Both the position numbers and the translations under genes were made by a program. Under the pieces are notes generated by a model. It searched no databases. It saw nothing but the letters and a program-made list of their open reading frames with translations, and was not told the DNA's origin. From positions 62,001 through 126,000 of the forward strand of contig JABBOH010000003.1 of the NCBI GenBank assembly GCA_019351895.1: DNA of 64,000 bases, given 5' to 3'. Of the stretch, positions 33,921-42,228 are shown one piece after another (within the stretch, counting starts at the first letter, position 1; each line of letters opens with the position of its first letter). This DNA is from Pseudomonadota bacterium (lineage in GTDB: Bacteria > Pseudomonadota > Alphaproteobacteria > Acetobacterales > Acetobacteraceae).

Positions 33921-34435
33921 TGCGCAAAACCCTGTTCGACAGCCTGATCCATCCGCCCTTCACCGAGCGGCTTGTGCCCGTGCCGGATCCTGAACTGGCA
34001 CGTATGGCCGCGGCGCTGGACGCCGGTTCACGGCGGCGGCTGGGACGCAGCCTCGCCATCCGCATGGTCGATTCCGGCTCCTGCAACGCCTGCGAACTGG
34101 AACTCAACGCGCTTGGCAACCCGTTCTATGACCTCGAGCGCTTCGGACTGAGGATCGTGGCCTCGCCACGTCATGCCGATGTATTGCTGGTGACGGGCCC
34201 GGTGACGCGGAACATGGCGCAGGCGCTGCTGCGCACGCATGAGGCCATGCCCGCACCGAAATGGGTGGTGGCAGCAGGTGACTGCGCGACCTGCGGCGGC
34301 ATCTTCGCCGATAGTCCCGCTTGCCTGGGCGGCGCGGCCGCCGTTCTGCCGGTCGACATGCACATTCCCGGCTGCCCACCGACCCCGACGCAGCTCCTGG
34401 CCGGCCTCGTCGCATTGATGAGCCGCAGCCCCTGA
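33920..34435 (+). CDS. hyfI: Hydrogenase-4-like small subunit I (NuoB/HycG family)
   Basis: A 171-residue subunit that carries the membrane-proximal 4Fe-4S cluster (N2-like). The ligands look intact: Cys55 and Cys58 (SGSCNACELEL), Cys122 (GDCATCGG) and Cys152 (PGCPPTP). So electron transfer near the quinone or coupling site could still work even though the large subunit lacks the NiFe motifs. It ends the operon. The ferredoxin-like subunits HyfA and HyfH are not present next to it. Confidence 0.9.
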   Translation: MRKTLFDSLIHPPFTERLVPVPDPELARMAAALDAGSRRRLGRSLAIRMVDSGSCNACELELNALGNPFYDLERFGLRIVASPRHADVLLVTGPVTRNMAQALLRTHEAMPAPKWVVAAGDCATCGGIFADSPACLGGAAAVLPVDMHIPGCPPTPTQLLAGLVALMSRSP

Positions 34436-34486
34436 CCGGCCGCGACGTCGGGCGAGACAGCCAGGCGCCCGTTGTCGGCCTGAGGG

Positions 34487-34501
34487 CCGGCGTTCCGCCG
34501 G
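34487..34501. terminator. Possible hairpin after hyf operon
   Basis: CCGGCG (34487-34492) and CGCCGG (34496-34501) with a 3-nt loop in the gap between convergent genes, flanked by further GGCC pairs. There is no T-run, so support is weak. Confidence 0.3.
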
Positions 34502-34519
34502 CGGCCCATCTTCACCCGG

Positions 34520-34939
34520 TCAGGCGCCGATCCGGGTGGTCGTGAAGGAGGCGGTGCTCATGCTGGATGCCGTGGGCATGGCGAACGGGTCCATGACAAG
34601 GCCGTCTTCCACGGCTACGCCCAAATTGTGAAACCCTGCCTCATGCAAGCTCGTCTTCAGGCGACGCTCCATACCTGGCACGCGCCGGTTGATGGTGAAG
34701 ATGACGAGCTTCGGACGCGTATCCGGGTCGACCCGGACCGTTCCGTAGCAAAAACTTTTCGCCTGTGCTGAAGTCTTCATCAACTCGGCAATGAGCGCTT
34801 TGCCTGACTTGAACCGGTCGAGCAGGATGGTAGCCGACCACGAGTCCGAATGGAAGCCGATCGCGCAATTGACCGGTTTCCTCATCGACGTCATCAAATG
34901 ATGCATGAACATGCCGAAATCCGCGGCAGAGTTGGCCAT
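34520..34939 (-). CDS. Hypothetical protein
   Basis: A 139-residue soluble protein with no family I recognise. The ATG at 34939 is chosen because a near-perfect ribosome binding site (GGAGGG) is 7 nt upstream; a longer reading would add 24 residues without one. Visible features are a Met/His-rich N-terminus (FGMFMHHLMTSM), a central basic stretch DRFKSGKALI, a strand-rich core (KLVIFTINRR) and a Ser/Thr-rich tail. No signal peptide or membrane segment is seen. It stands alone between the hyf operon and the GMC oxidoreductase gene. Confidence 0.6.
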   Translation of the reverse strand: MANSAADFGMFMHHLMTSMRKPVNCAIGFHSDSWSATILLDRFKSGKALIAELMKTSAQAKSFCYGTVRVDPDTRPKLVIFTINRRVPGMERRLKTSLHEAGFHNLGVAVEDGLVMDPFAMPTASSMSTASFTTTRIGA

Positions 34940-35164
34940 ATCGAATCCCTCCGTTGTGATAGCGGGGCCTATGTCGCAGGGTCCGGTGTCTTCGCCTGTG
35001 ACCACGGGCACACGGGCGCAGGGGTCAGCCTGCCGGCCGCAGCTGCGGCGCCCTGCGGGGCCGCGGCCCGACTTCGTGAACGGTTGTCCACCTCGTCAGC
35101 CTCTTGCCTTGATCATCCCGAGCGCGCCCCAAGATGGCGGGAACGACAGAAGACAGGTGACCTT

Positions 35165-36742
35165 ATGCCGGTGAGCAGCGACCATTATGACGTGATCGTC
35201 ATCGGCAGCGGACCCGGCGGCGGCACGCTGGCGCAGCGTCTCGCCGCCACCGGCAAGCGCATCCTGATGCTCGAGCGCGGCGACTATCTGCCGCGCTCGC
35301 GGGAGAATTGGGACGCGAAGACGGTGTTCGTCGACGGCAAATACCAAGCCCCCGATACCTGGTACGGCAGCAAGGGCGAAACCTTCCACCCCGGCTTGCA
35401 CTACTACGTGGGCGGCAATTCGAAGGTCTATGGCGCGGCGCTGTTCCGCCTGCGGGAGCAGGATTTCGGCGAGGTGCGCCACAAGGACGGCATCTCGCCC
35501 GCCTGGCCGCTCGGCTACGACGTATTCGAGCCGTACTACAACCAGGCCGAGAAGCTCTTCCACGTCCACGGGCAGCGTGGCGAGGACCCGAACGAGCCCT
35601 GGTCCAGCGAACCCTACGCCTATCCGCCGGTCATGCACGAGCCGCGCATCCAGGAACTCAACGACATCCTGAAGCGTGAGGGGCTCAACCCGTTTCACCT
35701 GCCGCTCGGCATCAAGCTCGACCAGAATCCGGACGGCAGCGCCACGACCTACAGCCCCTGCATCCGCTGTGATGCTTTCGACGGCTTTCCCTGCGCCATC
35801 AATGCAAAGGCCGATGCCCAGGTCATCTGTGTCGACCCGGCCCGCGCCACCTACCCGAACTTCACGCTGCTCACCAACGCCTATGTCACAAAGCTCGACA
35901 CGGACGAGAGCGGCCGCAGCGTGAGCCGGGTGCATGTGGAGCGGCACGGCAAGCCAGAGGAATATTCGGCCGACATCGTCGTCGCCGCCTGTGGTGCGCT
36001 GAGTTCGGCGCTCCTTCTATTGCGATCTGCCAACGACAGACATCCGAACGGCCTCGCCAACGGGTCCGATCAGGTTGGCCGCAACTACATCCGGCACAAC
36101 ATGTCGGTGCTCATGGCGATCCTGAAGAAGCCGAACCACACCGTCTTCCAGAAGACGCTCGCCGTCAGCGACTATTACTTCCGCTCGGACGACTGGGACT
36201 ATCCGCTGGGCCTCATCCAGATGTGCGCGACCTCCCACGCCGATCAGATCAGGGGCGAATCGCTGCCGGGCTTTCTCAACTGGTTGCCCGAGATGCCGTT
36301 CGAGAAGATGGCCGAGCACTCGATCGACTTCTGGCTGCAGACCGAGGATCTGCCGCTGCCCGAAAACCGCATCCGCTACGACGGCGACCGCGTCGTGCTC
36401 GACCTCGTCCAGACCAACGAGGAGGCGCACAACCGGCTGAAGGCGAAGCTGGAGGGCTTGCTTACCCCCCTCGGGGCATGGCCGAAGCTGATCGAGCGCG
36501 GGCTCTATCTCGGCAAGAACATCCCCATCAGCGGCACGGCGCATCAGGCCGGCACTTGCCGTTTCGGGACCGATCCCAGGACCTCCGTGCTCGACCTCGA
36601 TTGCCGTGCCCATGAGCTCGACAATCTCTACATCACCGATGCGAGCTTCTTCCCCTCGATCGGCGCGGTGAACCCCACGCTCACCATCATCGCCAACGCC
36701 CTTCGGGTGGCCGACCGGATAAAGGAGCGTCTGGGCGCGTGA
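35165..36742 (+). CDS. GMC family FAD-dependent oxidoreductase
   Basis: Flavoprotein of the glucose-methanol-choline family, 525 residues, likely oxidising a sugar or alcohol. The FAD motif VIGSGPGGGTLAQRLA is near residue 11, with an Asn/His-rich stretch HPGLHYYVGGNSKVYGAALF. The C-terminal catalytic block has His460 (GTAHQAGTCRF) and Asn503 (SIGAVNPTLT). No signal peptide is visible. The ATG at 35165 gives a normal start; readings that extend upstream are unsupported. It shares TGATG with the VOC gene. With the SMP-30 lactonase downstream it suggests oxidation to a lactone, then hydrolysis. Confidence 0.9.
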   Translation: MPVSSDHYDVIVIGSGPGGGTLAQRLAATGKRILMLERGDYLPRSRENWDAKTVFVDGKYQAPDTWYGSKGETFHPGLHYYVGGNSKVYGAALFRLREQDFGEVRHKDGISPAWPLGYDVFEPYYNQAEKLFHVHGQRGEDPNEPWSSEPYAYPPVMHEPRIQELNDILKREGLNPFHLPLGIKLDQNPDGSATTYSPCIRCDAFDGFPCAINAKADAQVICVDPARATYPNFTLLTNAYVTKLDTDESGRSVSRVHVERHGKPEEYSADIVVAACGALSSALLLLRSANDRHPNGLANGSDQVGRNYIRHNMSVLMAILKKPNHTVFQKTLAVSDYYFRSDDWDYPLGLIQMCATSHADQIRGESLPGFLNWLPEMPFEKMAEHSIDFWLQTEDLPLPENRIRYDGDRVVLDLVQTNEEAHNRLKAKLEGLLTPLGAWPKLIERGLYLGKNIPISGTAHQAGTCRFGTDPRTSVLDLDCRAHELDNLYITDASFFPSIGAVNPTLTIIANALRVADRIKERLGA

Positions 36743-37608
36743 TGAGGCTCAGTACCCAGCGCATCCTGCGCGTGAGCCGGGTCGTCGCCGATCTCGACCG
36801 GGCGGAGGCCTTCTACTGCGCGGCGATCGGATTCGTATCCGTCGGGCGCGCGGCGGTCGAACCGGCTTTGCTGGCGGCCCTCGGAATGGACGGCTTCAAG
36901 GCCGAGCAGGCTCTGCTGCGCCTGGGGGATGAGGAGATCGCCCTGGTCCAGTTCGCCCAAGCCGGTCAGCCTTATCCGCCTGGCAGCCGCAGCAACGACC
37001 TGTGGTTCCAGCACATCGCGATCGTCGTGCGGGACATGGACGCAGCCTACGCGCAGTTGTCGCGGCAGGCCGGGTGGGAGGCGATCAGCTGGGGGGGACC
37101 GCAGTTGCTGCCGCCCGCCGATGGCAGCGTGCGGGCGTTCAAGTTCCGCGATCCGGACGGCCATCCGCTGGAGCTCATCTGGTTTCCCCCGGGCCAGGGT
37201 CGGGCCATCTGGCATGAGCGGGCGGCCGCCAGCCCCTTCCTCGGCATCGACCATACTGCGCTCTCCGTATCTCTGGTGTCGCGCAGCCTGCCCTTCTACC
37301 GGCGGTTGGGGCTCGCGCCCGCCTATCGCTCCCGGAACCATGGCGGCCCGCAAACGGCGCTCGATGGTCTGCTTGACGCCCGCGCGCGGGTGATCGGGAT
37401 GCGCCCGCCCGAAGACCGGAGCCCGGGCATCGAGTTGCTGCGCTATGTGCCTCCCGGCCGCCCGATGCGCGCGCCAAATCCGAACGACAGGGTAACCGAC
37501 TGGATCACGCTGGCGGTGGACGGCCTGCCGCGGCCGTCACCCGGGGCTCTGCGCGACCCGGATGGGCATCTGCTCGTGCTGGAGGTTCAGGGTGCCGTGG
37601 GGGCCTGA
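36742..37608 (+). CDS. Tandem VOC (glyoxalase/extradiol dioxygenase fold) protein
   Basis: A 288-residue protein with two vicinal-oxygen-chelate modules. Module one spans about 5-145 (RVSRVVADLDRAEAFYC, then FQHIAIVVRDMD and FRDPDGHPLELIWF). Module two spans about 160-285 (GIDHTALSVSLVSRSLPFYRRLGL and LRDPDGHLLVLEV). His and Glu at the ends of these strands could hold one metal. The family includes isomerases, lyases and dioxygenases, so the reaction is open. The ATG at 36742 is used, as TGATG overlaps the oxidoreductase stop. It overlaps the convergent DoxX gene by 22 nt. Confidence 0.82.
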   Translation: MRLSTQRILRVSRVVADLDRAEAFYCAAIGFVSVGRAAVEPALLAALGMDGFKAEQALLRLGDEEIALVQFAQAGQPYPPGSRSNDLWFQHIAIVVRDMDAAYAQLSRQAGWEAISWGGPQLLPPADGSVRAFKFRDPDGHPLELIWFPPGQGRAIWHERAAASPFLGIDHTALSVSLVSRSLPFYRRLGLAPAYRSRNHGGPQTALDGLLDARARVIGMRPPEDRSPGIELLRYVPPGRPMRAPNPNDRVTDWITLAVDGLPRPSPGALRDPDGHLLVLEVQGAVGA

Positions 37609-38081
37609 ACGGTTTCGTCCACGGGGCTCCCGGCATGCGGACCGGCGACATAGGATGAGGCGAGCGGATGCAGGATCACCTGGCCGAGCGGCAGCGTCCT
37701 CGGCGCGAGGACGATGAACCCGAGGCCGCCGACAAGCCCGAAGTTCTTCAGAAACTCCCAGAAGTGCTGCAGCCCCTCGCCTTCCCTGTATTTCCAGAAA
37801 TCAGGGTAGCGCCAGAACTGGTGGTACAGCAGGGCGGTCACAACGCAGAACCCCGCCAGGATGAAGGCCGCCAGCCGATCGTGCCAGCCGGTCACGATGC
37901 AGAGCGGCGTCACGAACTCGACGATGATGGAGATCACGATCATGGCGGGCGCGAACGGGATGTCGCCGGCCTGCTTTCTCGCCGAGCTCCAGTTGATGAT
38001 CTTATCCAGGCCGCTGAACGGAAACAGGATCACGAGGCTGATCCGCAGGAGCAAGGGAGCGTAGGCGTTGATCAGCGTCAT
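37587..38081 (-). CDS. DoxX family membrane protein
   Basis: A 164-residue membrane protein with four hydrophobic helices, typical of DoxX/DoxD-like proteins. LLLRISLVILFPFSGLDKIINW at the start has the family's FxxxGLxKI pattern. Such proteins often accompany oxidoreductases and may pass electrons to quinones, which would suit the GMC enzyme gene nearby on the other strand. The ATG at 38081 is preferred to one at 38144 because the extra residues are not membrane-like. Confidence 0.78.
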   Translation of the reverse strand: MTLINAYAPLLLRISLVILFPFSGLDKIINWSSARKQAGDIPFAPAMIVISIIVEFVTPLCIVTGWHDRLAAFILAGFCVVTALLYHQFWRYPDFWKYREGEGLQHFWEFLKNFGLVGGLGFIVLAPRTLPLGQVILHPLASSYVAGPHAGSPVDETVQAPTAP

Positions 38082-38200
38082 CGGATCGCCTGTTCTTGAG
38101 GGTGAATATCGTCCGGCAGCACTTAACTGACGCCTGCGCCGCAAAGGTCAACCGGCCGCGGCATCCCGGCCGCGGCACCGTGCGCGATAGGAGACAGCGA

Positions 38201-38650
38201 ATGTCGGACAAGACAGGCCCGAAGCCCGAGATCCCTTACTCGCATCTCTGGACGGACGACCAGGGTGTCAGCCACCAGCAGCGCTGCACCCTGACGGACT
38301 GGGAGCTGAAGGGGGTGGGCGGCGCCGACCCGCAGTGGAACAACAAGCAGGCCCGCAGCGAGGCGACGGTGGTCTATACGGTGCAGCCGGTCGGCTGGGT
38401 CGGAGACTGGCATGAAAATCCGGCACCGCAATGGATCGTCGTGCTCTCCGGCCGCTGGTGGATCGAGTCTATGGACGGCACGCGGATCGAGCAAGGCCCC
38501 GGCGAGTTCTCGTTCGGCGAGGACCAGGGCTGCACCGAAACAAATGGCCGTAAGGGTCACCGCTCCGGCACCGTCGGCGACCAGCCGGCGGTTCTCATGA
38601 CCATTCAACTCCATGTGCCGCCGGTGCGGCGTCCCTGCCACTTCAGCTAG
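38201..38650 (+). CDS. Cupin-like protein
   Basis: A 149-residue protein with a cupin-type barrel. The first cupin motif is seen as WHENPAPQWIVVLSGRWWIE (about 70-89) and the second as GEFSFGEDQG...GHRSGTVGDQPAV (about 101-131). The metal-binding His set is only partly present (His71, His120), so catalysis is not certain. A clear ribosome binding site (AGGAGA) is 6 nt upstream. It begins a two-gene unit with the SMP-30 protein 12 nt downstream. Confidence 0.75.
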   Translation: MSDKTGPKPEIPYSHLWTDDQGVSHQQRCTLTDWELKGVGGADPQWNNKQARSEATVVYTVQPVGWVGDWHENPAPQWIVVLSGRWWIESMDGTRIEQGPGEFSFGEDQGCTETNGRKGHRSGTVGDQPAVLMTIQLHVPPVRRPCHFS

Positions 38651-38662
38651 GCGGAGGCCCGA

Positions 38663-39568
38663 ATGGATCAGTTCGAGATTCTCGATCCGCGGTTCAAATC
38701 CTTCGTGCTGCCAAACGCACCATTGACCAAGCTCGGCGAGGGGTTCGGGTGGCTCGAAGGACCCGTCTGGTTCGCTGACCTCAACTGCCTGCTGGTCAGC
38801 GACATCCCGAACGACCGCATCATGCGCTGGACACCGGATGGCACCCTCTCCGTCTTCCGCCAGCCTTCAGGCTTCGCCAACGGGCACTACCGGGATATGC
38901 AGGGACGGCTGATCGGCTGCTCGCATCGCAACCGCTGCATCACTCGCACGGAGATCGACGGCACGGTCACTGTCCTGGCCGATCGCCACGACGGCAAGCG
39001 GCTCAATTCACCCAACGACATCGTCTGCAAGTCGGACGGCACCATCTGGTTCAGCGATCCTCATTACGGTATCAATACGGACTATGAGGGCGGCAAGCAG
39101 GAGCCGGAACTGCCGCCCTATCTCTACCGCTTCGACCCCCGCGACGGCAGCCTGCGCGTCATGGCCGACGACTTCGCGGGACCGAACGGCCTCGCCTTCT
39201 CACCGGATGAGCGGCTGCTATACGTCGCCGAGTCGGGCGGCCAGTTCGACGAGAATCCGACACGGCACATCCGGGTGTTCGATGTGCTGGATGACGGGCG
39301 GACGATCTCTGGCGGACGCATCTTCCACAAGGTCAGCCCCGGCTTCACCGACGGCTTCCGTGTCGACGAGGACGGCAACGTCTGGAGCAGCGCGGGCGAC
39401 GGCGTGCATTGCATCGCCCCGGATGGCACGCCCCTGGGCGTGATCCACGTGCCCTTCACGGTCTCCAACCTGACCTTCGGCGGTCGCAACCGGGCGCAGC
39501 TTTTCATCTGCGCGTCCCACAGCCTGTACGCGATCTACACCAACCGGCGCGGCGCGCAGCGGCCCTGA
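38663..39568 (+). CDS. SMP-30/gluconolactonase family lactonase
   Basis: A 301-residue six-bladed beta-propeller lactonase that would open sugar lactones with a divalent metal. GEGFGWLEGPVWFAD holds the metal-binding Glu, NSPNDIVCKSDGTIWFSDP the Asn ligands, and FAGPNGLAFSPDERLLYVAE the second Asn and Asp. No signal peptide is visible. It follows the cupin gene closely and probably acts on the product of the GMC oxidoreductase encoded a few genes upstream. Confidence 0.9.
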   Translation: MDQFEILDPRFKSFVLPNAPLTKLGEGFGWLEGPVWFADLNCLLVSDIPNDRIMRWTPDGTLSVFRQPSGFANGHYRDMQGRLIGCSHRNRCITRTEIDGTVTVLADRHDGKRLNSPNDIVCKSDGTIWFSDPHYGINTDYEGGKQEPELPPYLYRFDPRDGSLRVMADDFAGPNGLAFSPDERLLYVAESGGQFDENPTRHIRVFDVLDDGRTISGGRIFHKVSPGFTDGFRVDEDGNVWSSAGDGVHCIAPDGTPLGVIHVPFTVSNLTFGGRNRAQLFICASHSLYAIYTNRRGAQRP

Positions 39569-39578
39569 CCGCCGATCA

Positions 39579-41360
39579 TCAACCCTGCTGCAGGCCAGCG
39601 AGTGGAGCCTCGAAGGTGAAGGTCACGCCGGTCTCGGCGTAGTCGAGCCGGATCGTCGAGCCCAGGGTCTGGCCAAAGCTCCGCTCGATCAGCCGGGAGC
39701 CGAAGCCTTGCCGCGTCGGCGGCACCACGGTCGGACCGCCGACCTCCCGCCATTTGAACCGCAGCCAAAGCTCGCCCTCGACCTCCACGGTCTCCCACGA
39801 CACCACGACCTGCCCCTGGCTCACGGACAGCGCGCCGTACTTGACCGCGTTGGTGGCCAGTTCGTGAAGCACCAGCGCCAAGGCCAGCGCCGAGCGCGAG
39901 CCGAGCATCACGTCCGCGCCCTGCAGCCGGAACCGCCCGGCCTCGCCATGCGCATGAACCCTGGCCGACCCTTCCACCAGCGCCTTCAGGCTCGCTTCCC
40001 GCCATTGCCCCTGCATCAGCAGGTCATGAGCGTTCGAGAGCGCCAGCAGCCGGGTGCTCAGCGCTTCCCGCGCCTCCGGGGTTGCGCCGCTGCCGCGCAG
40101 AGTCTGCGACACGATCGCCTGCACCACCGTCAGCGTGTTCTTCACCCGGTGGGCGAGTTCCTCCATCAGCAGCCGCTGCCGCTCCTCGCCCATCCGCCGA
40201 TCGGTCACGTCCAGGGAAGCGCCGTTGAAACGCAACGCCTTGCCGGCCGCGTTGCGCACCACCCGCCCCTGCGCCAGAACCCAGCGCATCTCTCCGTCCG
40301 GCCGGACGATGCGATACTCCTCGGCGAATTCGTCGCCGCTCTCGTACACGCGTTCGATCGCGGCCCTCACGGCGGGCGCGTCCTCGGGGTGGATGAACTG
40401 CGCGTAGTAGCCGAGCGGCTGGCCCTGCCCCGCGTCCTCGGGGTTCACCCCGTACATGCGGGCGATGTTCGCGTCACCGTAGACCACGCCCGCCGCCAGA
40501 TCGCCGTCCCAGATGCCGACCATCGGGGCGGCGCGCAGAGCGAGGCTCAAACGCTCTTCACTTCGCGCCAGCCGCGTCTCGGCCTGCTTCAGGTCGGTGA
40601 TGTCGCGCCCCGCCGTCACCAGCCGCGCCACGCTGCCGTCAGGCCCCTGCAGGGGTGACACCATCATGTCCCAGCATTTCTGGGTTCCGCGCCAGGTCGA
40701 GCAGACACCCTGAAACCGGCCGAGCTGCCCTCCCCGCGCCGTGGCCAGCGCCAGAGCAGCCGTCGTTCGATCCTCCTCCGCCCAAAGGTCGGTCCATGGG
40801 GTGCCGAGGATCGGCGCCGGCTCCGCCATCTCCAGACTCTCCATGCCGCCAGGACTGACAAACTCAATCCGGCCCTCGAGATCGAGGACGAGAATGCAGT
40901 CTCGGCTCGAATTGAGGATGAGGGTGTTGAGACCAAGCGCTTCCAGCCGGGCTTCATCCGCCCGGCGCTTCTCGGTCCGGTCACGGACGATCTTGACGAA
41001 ACCCTCGACCTCGCCGTTCGGGCCTCGCAGTTGCATCATCTCGCCGCTACCCCAGAAGCGGGTGCCATCCTTCCGCTGATGCCAGCGCTCGTCGGCCGAT
41101 CGTCCCTCGGCAAGGGCAGTCCGCATTTCGATCTTGTCGGCGCCGTGCTTCCGATCCTCGGGCGTGAACATGACCTCGGCCGGCTTGCCCCGGATTTCGG
41201 CTTCGGCCCAGCCGAGAATACGGCGCGCGCCCTCGTTCCAACTGATCACTCGGCCGTCGAGGTCGAGCGCGATGATGGCGTAGTTGGTGGCGCTCTCGAT
41301 AAGCGCCTCCAGAAAGCGCTCACGGAAGGTGCCAGGCTGTGACGGCGGCGAAGCGCTCAC
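39579..41360 (-). CDS. HWE-family sensor histidine kinase with three PAS domains
   Basis: A soluble 593-residue sensor kinase without membrane segments. PAS1 spans about 15-130, PAS2 about 145-258 and PAS3 about 265-390, each ending in a PAC-type DxT or DIT motif. The kinase core is HWE type: phospho-acceptor His404 (EELAHRVKN), His499-Glu500 (LVLHELATNAVKYGAL) and Trp537-x-Glu539. In alphaproteobacteria such kinases often feed light, redox or general stress pathways. It is divergent from a single-domain response regulator, its likely partner. Confidence 0.9.
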   Translation of the reverse strand: MSASPPSQPGTFRERFLEALIESATNYAIIALDLDGRVISWNEGARRILGWAEAEIRGKPAEVMFTPEDRKHGADKIEMRTALAEGRSADERWHQRKDGTRFWGSGEMMQLRGPNGEVEGFVKIVRDRTEKRRADEARLEALGLNTLILNSSRDCILVLDLEGRIEFVSPGGMESLEMAEPAPILGTPWTDLWAEEDRTTAALALATARGGQLGRFQGVCSTWRGTQKCWDMMVSPLQGPDGSVARLVTAGRDITDLKQAETRLARSEERLSLALRAAPMVGIWDGDLAAGVVYGDANIARMYGVNPEDAGQGQPLGYYAQFIHPEDAPAVRAAIERVYESGDEFAEEYRIVRPDGEMRWVLAQGRVVRNAAGKALRFNGASLDVTDRRMGEERQRLLMEELAHRVKNTLTVVQAIVSQTLRGSGATPEAREALSTRLLALSNAHDLLMQGQWREASLKALVEGSARVHAHGEAGRFRLQGADVMLGSRSALALALVLHELATNAVKYGALSVSQGQVVVSWETVEVEGELWLRFKWREVGGPTVVPPTRQGFGSRLIERSFGQTLGSTIRLDYAETGVTFTFEAPLAGLQQG

Positions 41361-41586
41361 GCGCCCGCGGTCGAAAGCGACATCAGTGGACTATTCCCCG
41401 TATCGGATACGCATCTTGCGGGAGGGCCGACCGCTGTCAACTGGCAGCCCGGCGCAGCGGCTTCCCCCGGAACTGGTGCACGAAAGGCACACGAACGGCC
41501 CCGTGGAGCGCCATTTCGTCCGCGTCCATTGCAACATCGGCGCCGGGTGCCAAGTCTCAGCCCCTGATCTTGATGGCGGGAACGTG

Positions 41587-41982
41587 ATGGCAACTGCCGA
41601 GGAGAGCCCGAAGACACAGTCGCAGACGGTTCTCGTCGTCGATGACGAAGTGCTTGTCCGCATGGTCATCGCCGACTATCTGCGCGAATGCGGCTTCCGG
41701 GTGATCGAAGCGGGCAGCGCCACCGAGGCCATCACCGTGCTTGCATCCCCCGAGCCCGTGGATGTGGTTTTCAGCGACGTGCAGATGCCCGGCGACATGG
41801 ATGGGTTCGGCTTGGCGACCTGGGTGCGGCGGCATCAGCCCTGGATCAAGATGCTGCTGACATCCGGCAATGCGCGGGCCGCCCAGACGGCCGGGGACCT
41901 CTGCGAGGATGGCCCGCTGGAGCAGAAGCCCTATCACCCGACGACCATCCTTGCCCGCATCCAGCAGTTGCTTGGCCGCTAA
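41587..41982 (+). CDS. Single-domain response regulator (receiver only)
   Basis: A 131-residue receiver domain without an output domain. The acidic pocket is Asp19/Asp20 (VLVVDDE), the phospho-acceptor is Asp64 (VFSDVQMPG) and the conserved Lys is Lys114 (EQKPYHP). The ATG at 41587 has GGGA 5 nt upstream; a GTG 3 nt before it is possible. It is divergent from the HWE kinase gene and may act as a phosphate sink or shuttle for it, or bind a target protein. Confidence 0.87.
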   Translation: MATAEESPKTQSQTVLVVDDEVLVRMVIADYLRECGFRVIEAGSATEAITVLASPEPVDVVFSDVQMPGDMDGFGLATWVRRHQPWIKMLLTSGNARAAQTAGDLCEDGPLEQKPYHPTTILARIQQLLGR

Positions 41983-42228
41983 GTCTGACGCGCTGGACCG
42001 CGTGGCCGGCCCGCCCTAGGCCGTCGGGGGCACACTCTTCCTGGACAGTAACGACCTTCGCGCGAACACCAGGATCCGGCCCCAGCGACGGCCTCATCCG
42101 ATCGCACCGAGACGAAAACAAATCCCCTTCCCCTATTGCATAGCTGGCTTGCCCTTTGCATAGATCATGAGCCGGCACCGAACGCTCGGCGTCACATCAA
42201 GAACCTGGCACCCGCCGAGGGAGAACCC

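Noticed and set aside
27445-34435. Calling this an active NiFe formate hydrogenlyase
   Set aside because: The large subunit lacks both C-x2-C pairs, and no ferredoxin-like subunits, formate dehydrogenase or hydrogenase maturation genes are in the window.
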